NCBI RefSeq assembly: GCF_900188455.1
Contig: NZ_FZOL01000037.1
Span: 1-41,272 of the forward strand
DNA length: 41,272 nucleotides
Direction: 5' to 3'
Source of the DNA: Pseudomonas japonica
GTDB lineage: Bacteria > Pseudomonadota > Gammaproteobacteria > Pseudomonadales > Pseudomonadaceae
The notes under the pieces are model-generated. The model was not told the DNA's origin and made no database searches. It saw only the letters and a program-made list of their open reading frames with translations. A program made the position numbers and the translations under genes. This document shows, piece by piece, positions 8,174 through 15,613 of this stretch (position 1 is the stretch's first letter; each line of letters opens with the position of its first letter).

Positions 8174-9541
8174 TCAGCCGTTCAAGACGTTGTCTTTACG
8201 CACTTTCTTGTTGGTCCATGAATCGAGCAGCTTGGCGGTCGCCAGTGCGGACTTCATCGCGCACCACTGGAAGGGCTCGGGCAGCATGGACGGCGTCTTG
8301 TGCTGCATCGCCTTCAGCAATGCCGGCGCCTCTCCGCTGATCTGCGCGGCGAGCAGCGCACCCATCAGCGACTGCGAGGCCAGGCCATGCCCTGAACACC
8401 CCGCGGAATAGAAAATGTTCTGTTTGGCCCCGGTCGTACCGACCACCGGCAGCGCGTCATAGGCCGCGCTGATGTAGCCGCTCCAGCAGTGCTGGATGCC
8501 CAGCCCCTGCAACATCGGGAAGCGCTCGCGCAGCCCTTGGGCCAGGGCGGCGTAGGCATTGTGATCCGGAATGTTGGGGGTCTTCGAGCCGTACACATAA
8601 TTCAGTTGCTTGGTGGTCAGCACCATCGTGTCATGCGCGGTCAGGCGGTGGCTCTCCATGGTGAAGTGCGGAGTGACCAGCCCTTCCCGCCCCTTCCAGT
8701 CCAGGGACGCCAACTGCTTGGCCGACAGCGGCTGGGTTTCGATCGCCGACACCCGAATCGGTGCGACCTTGTTGCGCAGCAGCCCAAGTTGGGGCGTGTA
8801 GGCGTTGGTCGCCAGGAGCATGACCGGGGCGGTTGCGCTGCCCAGCGCGGTCTTGCAGGTGATCACCGGGCCTTCGCTGTAGGACAGCAGCGGCGTGCGT
8901 TCGTACACCCTGACCCCGGCCTTGAGCGCGGCACGGCGCAGGGCGCCGACGTACTTGCCGGGGTTCAGGGTGCCGCCGCGCTGCTCGCTGCCGAACAGAA
9001 ACGCTGGCGGAATGCCCCGCGCGCGCATTTCCGCGGCGTCGACGAAGCGTGTCGACGAGCCCAGCTTCTCGCCCAACTGCATATTCGCGCGCAGGCGTTT
9101 TTCCTGGCGGGGATGGACAGCGGCGCGGATGATCCCCGAAGGGTTGTAGTCACACTCGATACCCAGCGCGTTGAAACGCCCTTCCACATAGGTGACCCCC
9201 ACGTCGTAGAGGCTGACGAACTGTCGTGCCTGCTCCAGGCCCACGCGCTTGACGAAGAGTTCGAACTCGATGCCCATGCTGCCGAGGAGATAGCCGGCAT
9301 TGCGGCCGCTGGCACCGAAGCCGCAGAACTCCTGCTCCAGGAGGATGACACTGGCGCCACGCGCCGCGAGTTCCAGGGCCGCCGAGAGACCGGCAAAGCC
9401 GCCGCCGACCACGATCACATCGGCATGTTCATGGCCTTTCAGCTCCGGTTGCAGGTCGAGCGGACGCTCGACCCAGCCGCCAAGGCTGCGAAACCTCATC
9501 ACGCCAGCATCGCCGAAGGCCACTTTGTTCGACATTTCCAT
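8174..9541 (-). CDS. FAD-dependent oxidoreductase, DAO family (gamma-glutamylputrescine oxidase-like)
   Basis: A 455-residue DAO-type flavoenzyme. The Rossmann FAD-binding motif GGGFAG is at 46-51 after VIVV, followed by LLEQEFCGFGASGRNAGYL, which is typical of PuuB/OrdL-like amine and amino-acid oxidases. The C-terminal FAD motif is seen at YSAGCSGHGLA. The family oxidises C-N bonds of amines, N-methyl amino acids or gamma-glutamyl-polyamines, releasing aldehyde, amine and hydrogen peroxide or passing electrons on. The start at 9541 has an AGGAG site 8 bp upstream. Its neighbours (dioxygenase, monooxygenase) make an amine-bearing substrate or intermediate possible, but the actual substrate is unknown. 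Confidence 0.85.
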   Translation of the reverse strand: MEMSNKVAFGDAGVMRFRSLGGWVERPLDLQPELKGHEHADVIVVGGGFAGLSAALELAARGASVILLEQEFCGFGASGRNAGYLLGSMGIEFELFVKRVGLEQARQFVSLYDVGVTYVEGRFNALGIECDYNPSGIIRAAVHPRQEKRLRANMQLGEKLGSSTRFVDAAEMRARGIPPAFLFGSEQRGGTLNPGKYVGALRRAALKAGVRVYERTPLLSYSEGPVITCKTALGSATAPVMLLATNAYTPQLGLLRNKVAPIRVSAIETQPLSAKQLASLDWKGREGLVTPHFTMESHRLTAHDTMVLTTKQLNYVYGSKTPNIPDHNAYAALAQGLRERFPMLQGLGIQHCWSGYISAAYDALPVVGTTGAKQNIFYSAGCSGHGLASQSLMGALLAAQISGEAPALLKAMQHKTPSMLPEPFQWCAMKSALATAKLLDSWTNKKVRKDNVLNG

Positions 9542-9645
9542 TCACACCACTCCTACGTGCGCTCTGTGAATATTCCGCATGCATGAGCATTGCAGCGGAC
9601 ACGACATCGCCCGCATGAGGAAGATCGGCAGTGCAGTTGTTTACT

Positions 9646-9672
9646 GATCGACTGGGAAAGCCCCGGTCGATC
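9646..9672. other. Imperfect hairpin between dioxygenase-like and oxidase genes
   Basis: GATCGACTGGG (9646-9656) and CCCCGGTCGATC (9661-9672) form a hairpin 13 bp beyond the dioxygenase stop. No T-run follows on the minus strand, so it may be a processing or partial attenuation site and not a full terminator. Confidence 0.45.
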
Positions 9673-9684
9673 GATTCGATAACG

Positions 9685-10572
9685 TCAGAAATCCTTGCCC
9701 GGCTCGGTGAAGGACGGCATGTCGAGAAGCGCTTGCGGGTCGCGCATCTGGCCATCGATTTCCACCCAGCCCAGCAACGTCGAGCTCGAGCTCCAGCCCA
9801 GCAGGCGCTGCATCTGCGCCGGCAGCTGGCGCACGCGCTCGATGGGCAGGGACAGGTAGTGGTTCTCTTCCAGGCGCAGGAAGGCCAGGTCATAGGCCAT
9901 CGTCAGGCCAGTGCGGGGGGCCGCCGAGGTGTTGGCGCCACCACCGTGGTACACCGACCCCATCCACAGCAGCGCCGAACCCGCCTTCATTTCCGCCGGG
10001 ATGGTTTCTTCCTGGGTCGGCATGCGCTCGTCATCCCATTGGTGACTTCCGGGAATGACCCGGGTCGCGCCGTTCTCCTCGGTGAAGTCGGAAACCGCCA
10101 GCATCATCTGCAGGCGCGCCTCGCGGCCATATTGCGGGTGGCGCCAGAGCGAAGTGGCATCGTCGCGGTGCAGCGGCTGCAGGCCCTGCCCCGGACCGAT
10201 CTGGATGGCCTGGGTGATGCTGAGCTGGATATCCGGTGCGACCTCGACGCGCTCGCTGCCCACCCAGACATGGGTCGGGGTCTGCAGGATCTGTCTGGCC
10301 GATTCGAGAAACAGCGGATCCAGGGCCACATCCACCGCCGTGTCGCTGCGCCCGATAATGCGCGCCACACGCCGGGTCTGGGTGCCCGCGAAGTACGGAT
10401 CGACACCGCAGGGGGTCACGTTCAGATAGCGGTCCAGCTCTTCGGTGAGGGTGGACAGGGTCTCTTGCGAGACGAAATCGGCAATGACCACGGCGCCGTC
10501 CCGCCGGATGATCTCCACCACCTGCTCGACAGGTGTGTCGCGGCTTACCGTCGAGAGCTTCTGCGTGTTCAT
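9685..10572 (-). CDS. Phytanoyl-CoA dioxygenase (PhyH) family Fe(II)/2-oxoglutarate oxygenase
   Basis: A 295-residue protein from ATG 10572, chosen for the AGAGG site about 10 bp upstream; a start 19 codons earlier lacks one. The iron-binding facial triad is visible: HRD at 135-137 (H135, D137) and H209 in VYHGGG. R220 is the likely 2-oxoglutarate anchor. SHQWD and PGSH are further typical PhyH segments. These enzymes hydroxylate an unactivated C-H bond using 2-oxoglutarate and oxygen; substrates range from acyl-CoAs to free amino acids and alkaloids. A candidate TetR operator lies 58-78 bp upstream, so it is likely co-regulated with the monooxygenase at 11875. The substrate is unknown. Confidence 0.88.
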   Translation of the reverse strand: MNTQKLSTVSRDTPVEQVVEIIRRDGAVVIADFVSQETLSTLTEELDRYLNVTPCGVDPYFAGTQTRRVARIIGRSDTAVDVALDPLFLESARQILQTPTHVWVGSERVEVAPDIQLSITQAIQIGPGQGLQPLHRDDATSLWRHPQYGREARLQMMLAVSDFTEENGATRVIPGSHQWDDERMPTQEETIPAEMKAGSALLWMGSVYHGGGANTSAAPRTGLTMAYDLAFLRLEENHYLSLPIERVRQLPAQMQRLLGWSSSSTLLGWVEIDGQMRDPQALLDMPSFTEPGKDF

Positions 10573-10629
10573 CGGTTCACTACCTCTGTGTGTCGTTGTT
10601 CTGCGGTTCCGATCATTAGACATGATCAA

Positions 10630-10650
10630 TTGACCAAGTCATTTGAACAA
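10630..10650. promoter_or_regulatory. Candidate TetR-family operator, site 2 (dioxygenase promoter)
   Basis: TTGACCAA at 10630-10637 and TTGAACAA at 10643-10650 are separated by GTCAT. The arrangement has dyad symmetry (TTGnnCAA boxes around nTnAn) and carries the shared core GTCATTTGA. It is 58-78 bp upstream of the dioxygenase start, where it would overlap a minus-strand promoter. Confidence 0.65.
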
Positions 10651-10974
10651 GGCAATTTACGTGCCTATCGAACCGAGTGCTGTAAAAACACGCGGGAATT
10701 CGTTTTCTGGAGTGGAATTACCTGGCGTTGGTGATACCGATATACCCACGCACAGCGGACTGCCGTGCCCTGCAAGGGATGGTTTCGGGAATTAACGAAA
10801 CAGTAACGAGTCCAGCGCACGCCACGAACGCAACCGCTCCGGCATGCCCCACCCCGAGGCACCGCGCGCAATCGCAGCGGCTCATGGATTGGGGAACGAC
10901 CATGCGTTAGCATTCATCCGCATCGACGCCGTACCAGTTGGCTGGCGGCAACACTGAATAAGGAGTACGCCTGT
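10651..10974. other. Intergenic region between dioxygenase and tetR genes
   Basis: No gene with a plausible ribosome site was found. It must hold the promoter of the TetR gene, but no convincing -35/-10 pair was identified, and the shared operator motif is absent close to the tetR start. Confidence 0.4.
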
Positions 10975-11556
10975 ATGGCTCGAATGGGCGCGGAACTGCG
11001 CAGACAAGACTTCATTGAAGCCACCGTGAAGGTGATCGCCGAACACGGGATAGCCAACGCCACCACCCGTCGCATCGCCGCCGCGGCGGATTCTCCCCTG
11101 GCTTCGCTGCACTACGTTTTCCACACCAAGGACGAGTTGTTCTATGCGGTCTACGAGTCGCTGATCAACATGCCCCAGCAGTCGCTGCAGGATGTTCCGC
11201 AAGGCGCCACGGCGGCGGAATCGGTCGCGGAGATGCTGCGTCAGCTGGTCAACTGGTTCACCGACCACCCTGAACTGGCGACGACACAGTTCGAGCTGTT
11301 CTTCTGGAACCTGCGCAACAACCCGGAAATGGCGACCAAGATCTATACGGTTGCCGTCCAGGCCACCGAACAGGCCATCGCCAAGGTCGCCGGCGCCCAG
11401 CTTGGCCCGGTGCAACTGACGACCGTCAGCCGCCTGATGATCAATCTGTTCGACGGCCTGCTGCTCGCCTGGTCCGCCCATGGCGACCGCGAACGCCTGG
11501 AAAACGAAACCGAAACGGCCTGCCAGGCAGTGAAACTGCTGGTCGCCAGCTACTGA
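10975..11556 (+). CDS. TetR family transcriptional regulator
   Basis: A 193-residue one-domain repressor. The N-terminal TetR DNA-binding domain spans about 10-57: IEATVKVIAEHGIANATTRRIAAAA, then the recognition helix SPLASLHYVFHTKDELFYAV, the usual GSLYYHFxxKEEL equivalent. The helical C-terminal ligand-binding domain contains FELFFWNLRN and LFDGLLLAW. An AAGGAG site lies 9 bp before the ATG. It sits between the dioxygenase gene (divergent) and the monooxygenase gene, and three 21-bp dyads in front of the island's operons are its probable binding sites. The ligand is likely the pathway substrate or a CoA derivative; that is inference. Confidence 0.9.
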   Translation: MARMGAELRRQDFIEATVKVIAEHGIANATTRRIAAAADSPLASLHYVFHTKDELFYAVYESLINMPQQSLQDVPQGATAAESVAEMLRQLVNWFTDHPELATTQFELFFWNLRNNPEMATKIYTVAVQATEQAIAKVAGAQLGPVQLTTVSRLMINLFDGLLLAWSAHGDRERLENETETACQAVKLLVASY

Positions 11557-11740
11557 GACAACGTCCGCCGGCACCCTGCGCGGTGCCGGACGAAGCCACC
11601 TCGACGAGCCGAACGCCGGCTCGTCCGACAGCACCATCAGCGCCCTCCCCCGCGCACCGGGAACCTCACTCCCGCCCCCTCCCGCAAGCACCTGGCTTGA
11701 CCCGATAACCGCCCCCGAACCCCGCCCCGCCCTGGCATTG
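11557..11740. other. Spacer between tetR and the monooxygenase promoter
   Basis: A C-rich, non-coding stretch. A minus-strand open frame runs through it and the tetR gene but has no protein-like features. A short GC-rich dyad lies just after the tetR stop, without a T-run. Confidence 0.4.
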
Positions 11741-11786
11741 GGTGCAAATTGTCCCAAGGCGACAGCAAACCTGTGCAATTTGCACC
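11741..11786. promoter_or_regulatory. Perfect 11-bp inverted repeat upstream of the monooxygenase gene
   Basis: GGTGCAAATTG (11741-11751) and CAATTTGCACC (11776-11786) are exact inverted repeats with a 24-bp spacer, lying 88-134 bp before the monooxygenase ATG. This is a typical distance for an activator site, and an AraC-type pair is encoded downstream at 14549 and 15604. Assignment to either is inference. Confidence 0.55.
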
Positions 11787-11824
11787 TTGCACCGGTCGAT
11801 CCGGCGATTCTATGCTTATATCAA

Positions 11825-11845
11825 GCGATCAAGTCATTTGACCAA
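11825..11845. promoter_or_regulatory. Candidate TetR-family operator, site 3 (monooxygenase promoter)
   Basis: GCGATCAA, GTCAT and TTGACCAA follow in order, with the same spacing and core GTCATTTGA as sites 1 and 2. It lies 30-50 bp before the monooxygenase start, a position where a bound repressor would block initiation or clearance. Confidence 0.65.
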
Positions 11846-11874
11846 GTCTCTATAACACAACAATAGGAGGCGAC

Positions 11875-13398
11875 ATGTCCTCACACAATGCTCTTCCCGT
11901 TGAGCCGCTCGATATCCTGATCATTGGCGCCGGTGTTTCTGGCATTGGTGCGGCGGCCTACCTGCGACGCAACCAGCCAGACAAGACCTTCGCGATTCTC
12001 GAGTCCCGCGAACGAATGGGCGGCACCTGGGACCTGTTCCGTTATCCCGGCATCCGTTCCGACTCGGACCTGTTCACTTTCGGTTTCGACTTCAAGCCCT
12101 GGACCAAGGCCAAGTCCCTGGCGGACGCCGCGGATATTCTCGAATACCTGCGCGAAGCCATCGACGAGTACGCCCTGGCCTCCTACATCCAGTACCAGCA
12201 GAAAGTCGTCTCGGCCAACTGGCAGAGCGACAAGGGCCTGTGGGCGGTGCAGATCGAGGATGGCAGGACCACTGAAACCCGCACCGTCGAATGCCGCTGG
12301 CTGTTCAGCGCGGGCGGCTATTACCGCTACGACCAGGGGTTCAGCCCACGCTTCGAAGGCGCCGAGCAATTCAAGGGGCAGATCGTCCATCCCCAGCACT
12401 GGCCGGAAGACCTGGACTACAGCGGCAAGCGGGTGGTAGTGATCGGCAGCGGCGCCACCGCCGTGACCCTGATCCCGGCCATGGTCGACAAGGTGGCCAG
12501 CATCACCATGCTGCAGCGCACCCCGTCGTACATCGTCAACCAGCCGGCCAACGATTCCGTCGCCGCGTTCCTGCGCAAGATCTTCCCGGCGCAGACCGCG
12601 TATTCGCTGACACGCTACAAGAACGCCAGGATCACCCTGGGATTCTGGGGGTTCTGCCAGCGCTTCCCGAAACTTTCGCGCAAATTGCTGCTCTGGCTGA
12701 CCAAAAAGGAATTGCCGAAAGACTACCCGGTGGACATCCACTTCAACCCGCCGTACAACCCCTGGGACCAGCGCCTGTGCACCGTGCCCGAGGGTGACCT
12801 GTTCAAGGCGATCAGTGCCGGACGGGCGAACATCGTCACCGACCATATCGACCGCTTCACCGAGTCGGGCGTGCGTCTGAAATCCGGCAAGGAACTGAAG
12901 GCGGACATCATCATCACCGCCACCGGCCTCAACGTGCAGCTGTTCGGCGGCATCACCCTGCACAAGGACGGCAAACCGGTCGTGTACAGCCAGAGCCTGG
13001 CCTACAAGGGCATGATGCTCTCCGGCGTGCCCAACTTCGCCTTCGCGGTGGGCTACACCAACTCCTCGTGGACCCTGAAAGTCTGCCTGCTGTGCGATCA
13101 CTTCTGTCGCCTGCTCGGCTACATGGACAAGAAAGGCCACAACGTCTGCGAACCCAAGGCGCCGGAGGGAATCGAAACCCGTCCGCTGCTGGACTTCGGC
13201 GCCGGCTACGTGCAGCGCGCGCTGGACAGCATGCCGCGGCAGGGGCCGGCCGAACCGTGGGTGATGTCGATGGACTACTTCCGTGACGTCAAACTGCTGC
13301 GCAAAGGCGAGGTCGCCAACCCCAGCCTGGTGTTCAGCGCAGTCCCGGCGAGTCGCCAGCACCACGGCGTCGAACTGCAGAAGAGCGGCCGGCGATGA
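11875..13398 (+). CDS. Flavin-containing monooxygenase, Baeyer-Villiger type
   Basis: A 507-residue enzyme with two Rossmann motifs: GAGVSG at 18-23 for FAD and GSGATA at 191-196 for NADPH. Between them, FKGQIVHPQHWP at 166-177 matches the class I Baeyer-Villiger fingerprint FxGxxxHxxxWP. The N-terminal ERMGGTWDLFRYPGIRSDSD segment is typical of the group that acts on linear, cyclic or aryl ketones. It would insert oxygen next to a carbonyl to give an ester or lactone. The next gene, a hydrolase, overlaps by four bases (ATGA), fitting ester or lactone cleavage as the next step. A GGAGG site lies 5 bp before the ATG. An S- or N-oxygenase is the alternative. Confidence 0.9.
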   Translation: MSSHNALPVEPLDILIIGAGVSGIGAAAYLRRNQPDKTFAILESRERMGGTWDLFRYPGIRSDSDLFTFGFDFKPWTKAKSLADAADILEYLREAIDEYALASYIQYQQKVVSANWQSDKGLWAVQIEDGRTTETRTVECRWLFSAGGYYRYDQGFSPRFEGAEQFKGQIVHPQHWPEDLDYSGKRVVVIGSGATAVTLIPAMVDKVASITMLQRTPSYIVNQPANDSVAAFLRKIFPAQTAYSLTRYKNARITLGFWGFCQRFPKLSRKLLLWLTKKELPKDYPVDIHFNPPYNPWDQRLCTVPEGDLFKAISAGRANIVTDHIDRFTESGVRLKSGKELKADIIITATGLNVQLFGGITLHKDGKPVVYSQSLAYKGMMLSGVPNFAFAVGYTNSSWTLKVCLLCDHFCRLLGYMDKKGHNVCEPKAPEGIETRPLLDFGAGYVQRALDSMPRQGPAEPWVMSMDYFRDVKLLRKGEVANPSLVFSAVPASRQHHGVELQKSGRR

Positions 13399-14270
13399 GT
13401 ATCGATCGGTTCTGCGAGCTGCCTGGCGAGCGCCAGCTGTGCTATCGCAGCCATGGGGCCGACAGCGCCCCGCCGGTCCTGCTCATCGTCGGCCTGGGGC
13501 TGCAGCTGACCTACTGGCCGCGGGCGTTCATCAACGGCCTGGTCGACAAGGGCTTGCGCGTCATCACCCTGGACAACCGCGACTCGGGCAGATCCTTCTT
13601 CACCCAGGTCACGCCACCCACGGTGCTGCAGCAGTTCTTTCGCAAACCGACCAGGGGTTACGACCTGGGAGACATGGCCGCTGACGTGATCGGCCTGATG
13701 GATCACCTGCAGCTGGAAACCGCGCACGTGGTGGGCATGTCGATGGGCGGCATGATCGCCCAGACCCTCGCCGCCCGGTATCCCGGGCGGGTGAGAAGCC
13801 TCACCTCGATCTTCTCCACCACCGGTTCGCAACGGGTAGGCCAGCCGACGTTCAAGACGATACTGCAGCTGCTGCGCCGCCCTCCCAGGAACCAGCAGGA
13901 AAGCGTGCGCGACTATGTGGACATCATGCGCCTCATCGGTACGACGCTCGAATGGCATGAGCAGGCCTTGCGCGACTATGCCGCCGAGGCCTGGGAGCGC
14001 GGCGGTGGCGAGGCGAGCAACCTCGGCACCGCCAGGCAGATCGGCGCCATCATCAACTCGGGCGATCGCACCGCGGAGCTGCAGCGTATTGCCTGTCCCA
14101 CACTGGTCATCCATAGCGACAGGGACCTGATCGTCGCCACCAGCGGTGGGTTCGCCACCGCGGCCGCGGTGCCGGATGCGAAGCTGGTGCTGTTGCCGGG
14201 ACTGGGTCATGACTTCCCACCCTCGCTGATCGGCACGCTGCTGTCCCTGGTGGGCGGGCACCTGCAGTAG
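13395..14270 (+). CDS. Alpha/beta hydrolase (probable esterase/lactonase)
   Basis: A 291-residue alpha/beta hydrolase. The nucleophile elbow is GMSMGG with S116, the acid is probably D244 in SDRDLIV, and the base is H272 in GLGHDFP. DNRDSGRS near 60-67 fits the oxyanion-side loop seen in this subgroup. It is translationally coupled to the monooxygenase gene through ATGA, so both enzymes are made together. The expected role is hydrolysis of the ester or lactone made by the monooxygenase to an acid and an alcohol. A rho-independent terminator follows 14 bp after the stop. The precise substrate is unknown. Confidence 0.88.
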   Translation: MSIDRFCELPGERQLCYRSHGADSAPPVLLIVGLGLQLTYWPRAFINGLVDKGLRVITLDNRDSGRSFFTQVTPPTVLQQFFRKPTRGYDLGDMAADVIGLMDHLQLETAHVVGMSMGGMIAQTLAARYPGRVRSLTSIFSTTGSQRVGQPTFKTILQLLRRPPRNQQESVRDYVDIMRLIGTTLEWHEQALRDYAAEAWERGGGEASNLGTARQIGAIINSGDRTAELQRIACPTLVIHSDRDLIVATSGGFATAAAVPDAKLVLLPGLGHDFPPSLIGTLLSLVGGHLQ

Positions 14271-14284
14271 AACGACGTCACTTT

Positions 14285-14314
14285 AGGGGCGAAACGCTCA
14301 TCGCCCCTCTTTTT
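14285..14314 (+). terminator. Rho-independent terminator after the monooxygenase-hydrolase pair
   Basis: AGGGGCGA (14285-14292) pairs with TCGCCCCT (14301-14308) and is followed by CTTTTT. It separates the enzyme operon from the AraC genes. Confidence 0.9.
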
Positions 14315-14548
14315 ACCCGGATCAAAGCATGTTGCCGACACGCCAGCAGCCGGCGGAAAAGCCGATGCGTGGTCAAGCCTCTCCGCCGCCCACTGGCGCC
14401 AACAAAAGTCTGATGCATCGAAACCAAGAAAAGCTTCGCAACCTCCGCCAGAATATAGGCAAGGCCTGCAACGATCTGAAACAGATCCGCTCCCCTGAAA
14501 AGCGGTATGGCACTCTGCCGCCTCGATTGACGATTCGGAACTTCGCAG

Positions 14549-15613
14549 ATGGCATCTAGTATCCGTGGCACCGCCTTGCTGGGCTTCGACGAGTTTGCCT
14601 TCACCCAGGGCCTGGATGCCCGCGCCCTCCTCGCCGACGTTTCGCTCGCAGCGGTCGACCCTGACGGGCCCCTCGACACTCGCCGCTTCAACGACCTGCT
14701 CGAATTGTGCGCGCAGCGTTCGGGCAACCCGCTGTTCGGTCTCGAGTTCGGCCTGCAGCATGGTCTGCGCGGACTCGGCAAGCTGGGCCCGCTGGCAGGC
14801 AACGCGAGCACCGTCGGCGAGTTGCTGGAGGCCTTGAGCCAACCCAACCATGGTTACGGCAGCGCCGTGGAATTCCATCTCGAACGGCATGCCGACCCTG
14901 CCCGCCTGTCGTTCCAGGTCATCGACGCGGACATCCCCCGCGTGCGCCAGGCGGTGGAACTGGTGGTCGGCATGACCGCGCAGCTCATGCAGCACCTGGG
15001 CAAACAGCACTGGCACCCCTCCGGCCTGCTCCTGCGCCACACCGGCGGCGGCGTGGACCTGGCGGCCTACCGGCGCCTGCTGGGGGTCACGCCGCGTTTC
15101 GCCAGCCTGGAAAACGCCTGGCTGTTCGACCCGGCGCTGCTCGGCCTGCGCCTAGTCGAACGCGATGAACGGACCACGCAATGGATGCGCCAGTTGCAGG
15201 AGGAACTGAGCGACATCGAGCTGCACGAACTGCCCGCCTACGTGCAGAAGCTGATACGCGGCCGCATGCCCCATGGGCGCGTCACCCTCGAACAGATCGC
15301 CACCGACCTGACGATCAGTCCGCGCACCCTGCAGCGCTACCTGATGACAGAAGGCACGAGCTTCCAGGCACTGCTCGACGACACCCGGCAGGCGCTGGCC
15401 ACGCGCTTCATGCGCGACTCGGCGATCAGCCTGACGCGACTGGCGGAACTGCTCGGCTACGCCCAGCTGGGTGCGTTCTCCCGGGCCTTCAGCCGCTGGC
15501 ATGGGGTCAGCCCGCAGCAATGGAAACGCCAACTGCAGCGCGAGTCGCTGTCCCGAAGCACCCTGGCCAGGCAGGAGGGCCAGTCCACGGAGCCATCACC
15601 CCCATGCCGATGA
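14549..15613 (+). CDS. AraC family transcriptional regulator (arabinose-binding-like N-domain), first of a tandem pair
   Basis: A 354-residue regulator. The N-terminal PF12625-type domain (about 15-205) includes GNPLFGLEFGLQ and is common in regulators of lipid, ornithine and steroid use. The C-terminal AraC DNA-binding domain (about 240-335) has a first helix-turn-helix at VTLEQIATDLTISPRTLQRYL and a second at ISLTRLAELLGYAQLGAFSRAFSRWHGVSP. The ATG at 14549 is taken as the start although no strong ribosome site is seen. It is followed immediately by a paralogue, whose start overlaps this gene. It is the likely activator of the monooxygenase operon, inferred from position. Confidence 0.87.
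   Translation: MASSIRGTALLGFDEFAFTQGLDARALLADVSLAAVDPDGPLDTRRFNDLLELCAQRSGNPLFGLEFGLQHGLRGLGKLGPLAGNASTVGELLEALSQPNHGYGSAVEFHLERHADPARLSFQVIDADIPRVRQAVELVVGMTAQLMQHLGKQHWHPSGLLLRHTGGGVDLAAYRRLLGVTPRFASLENAWLFDPALLGLRLVERDERTTQWMRQLQEELSDIELHELPAYVQKLIRGRMPHGRVTLEQIATDLTISPRTLQRYLMTEGTSFQALLDDTRQALATRFMRDSAISLTRLAELLGYAQLGAFSRAFSRWHGVSPQQWKRQLQRESLSRSTLARQEGQSTEPSPPCR

Noticed and set aside
10882..11778. 298-codon minus-strand ORF across tetR and the inverted repeat
   Set aside because: Antisense to a clear TetR protein, and it covers regulatory sequence; no ribosome site.
15181..15603. Extended start for the second AraC gene
   Set aside because: The extra 141 codons are the out-of-frame shadow of the first AraC gene.
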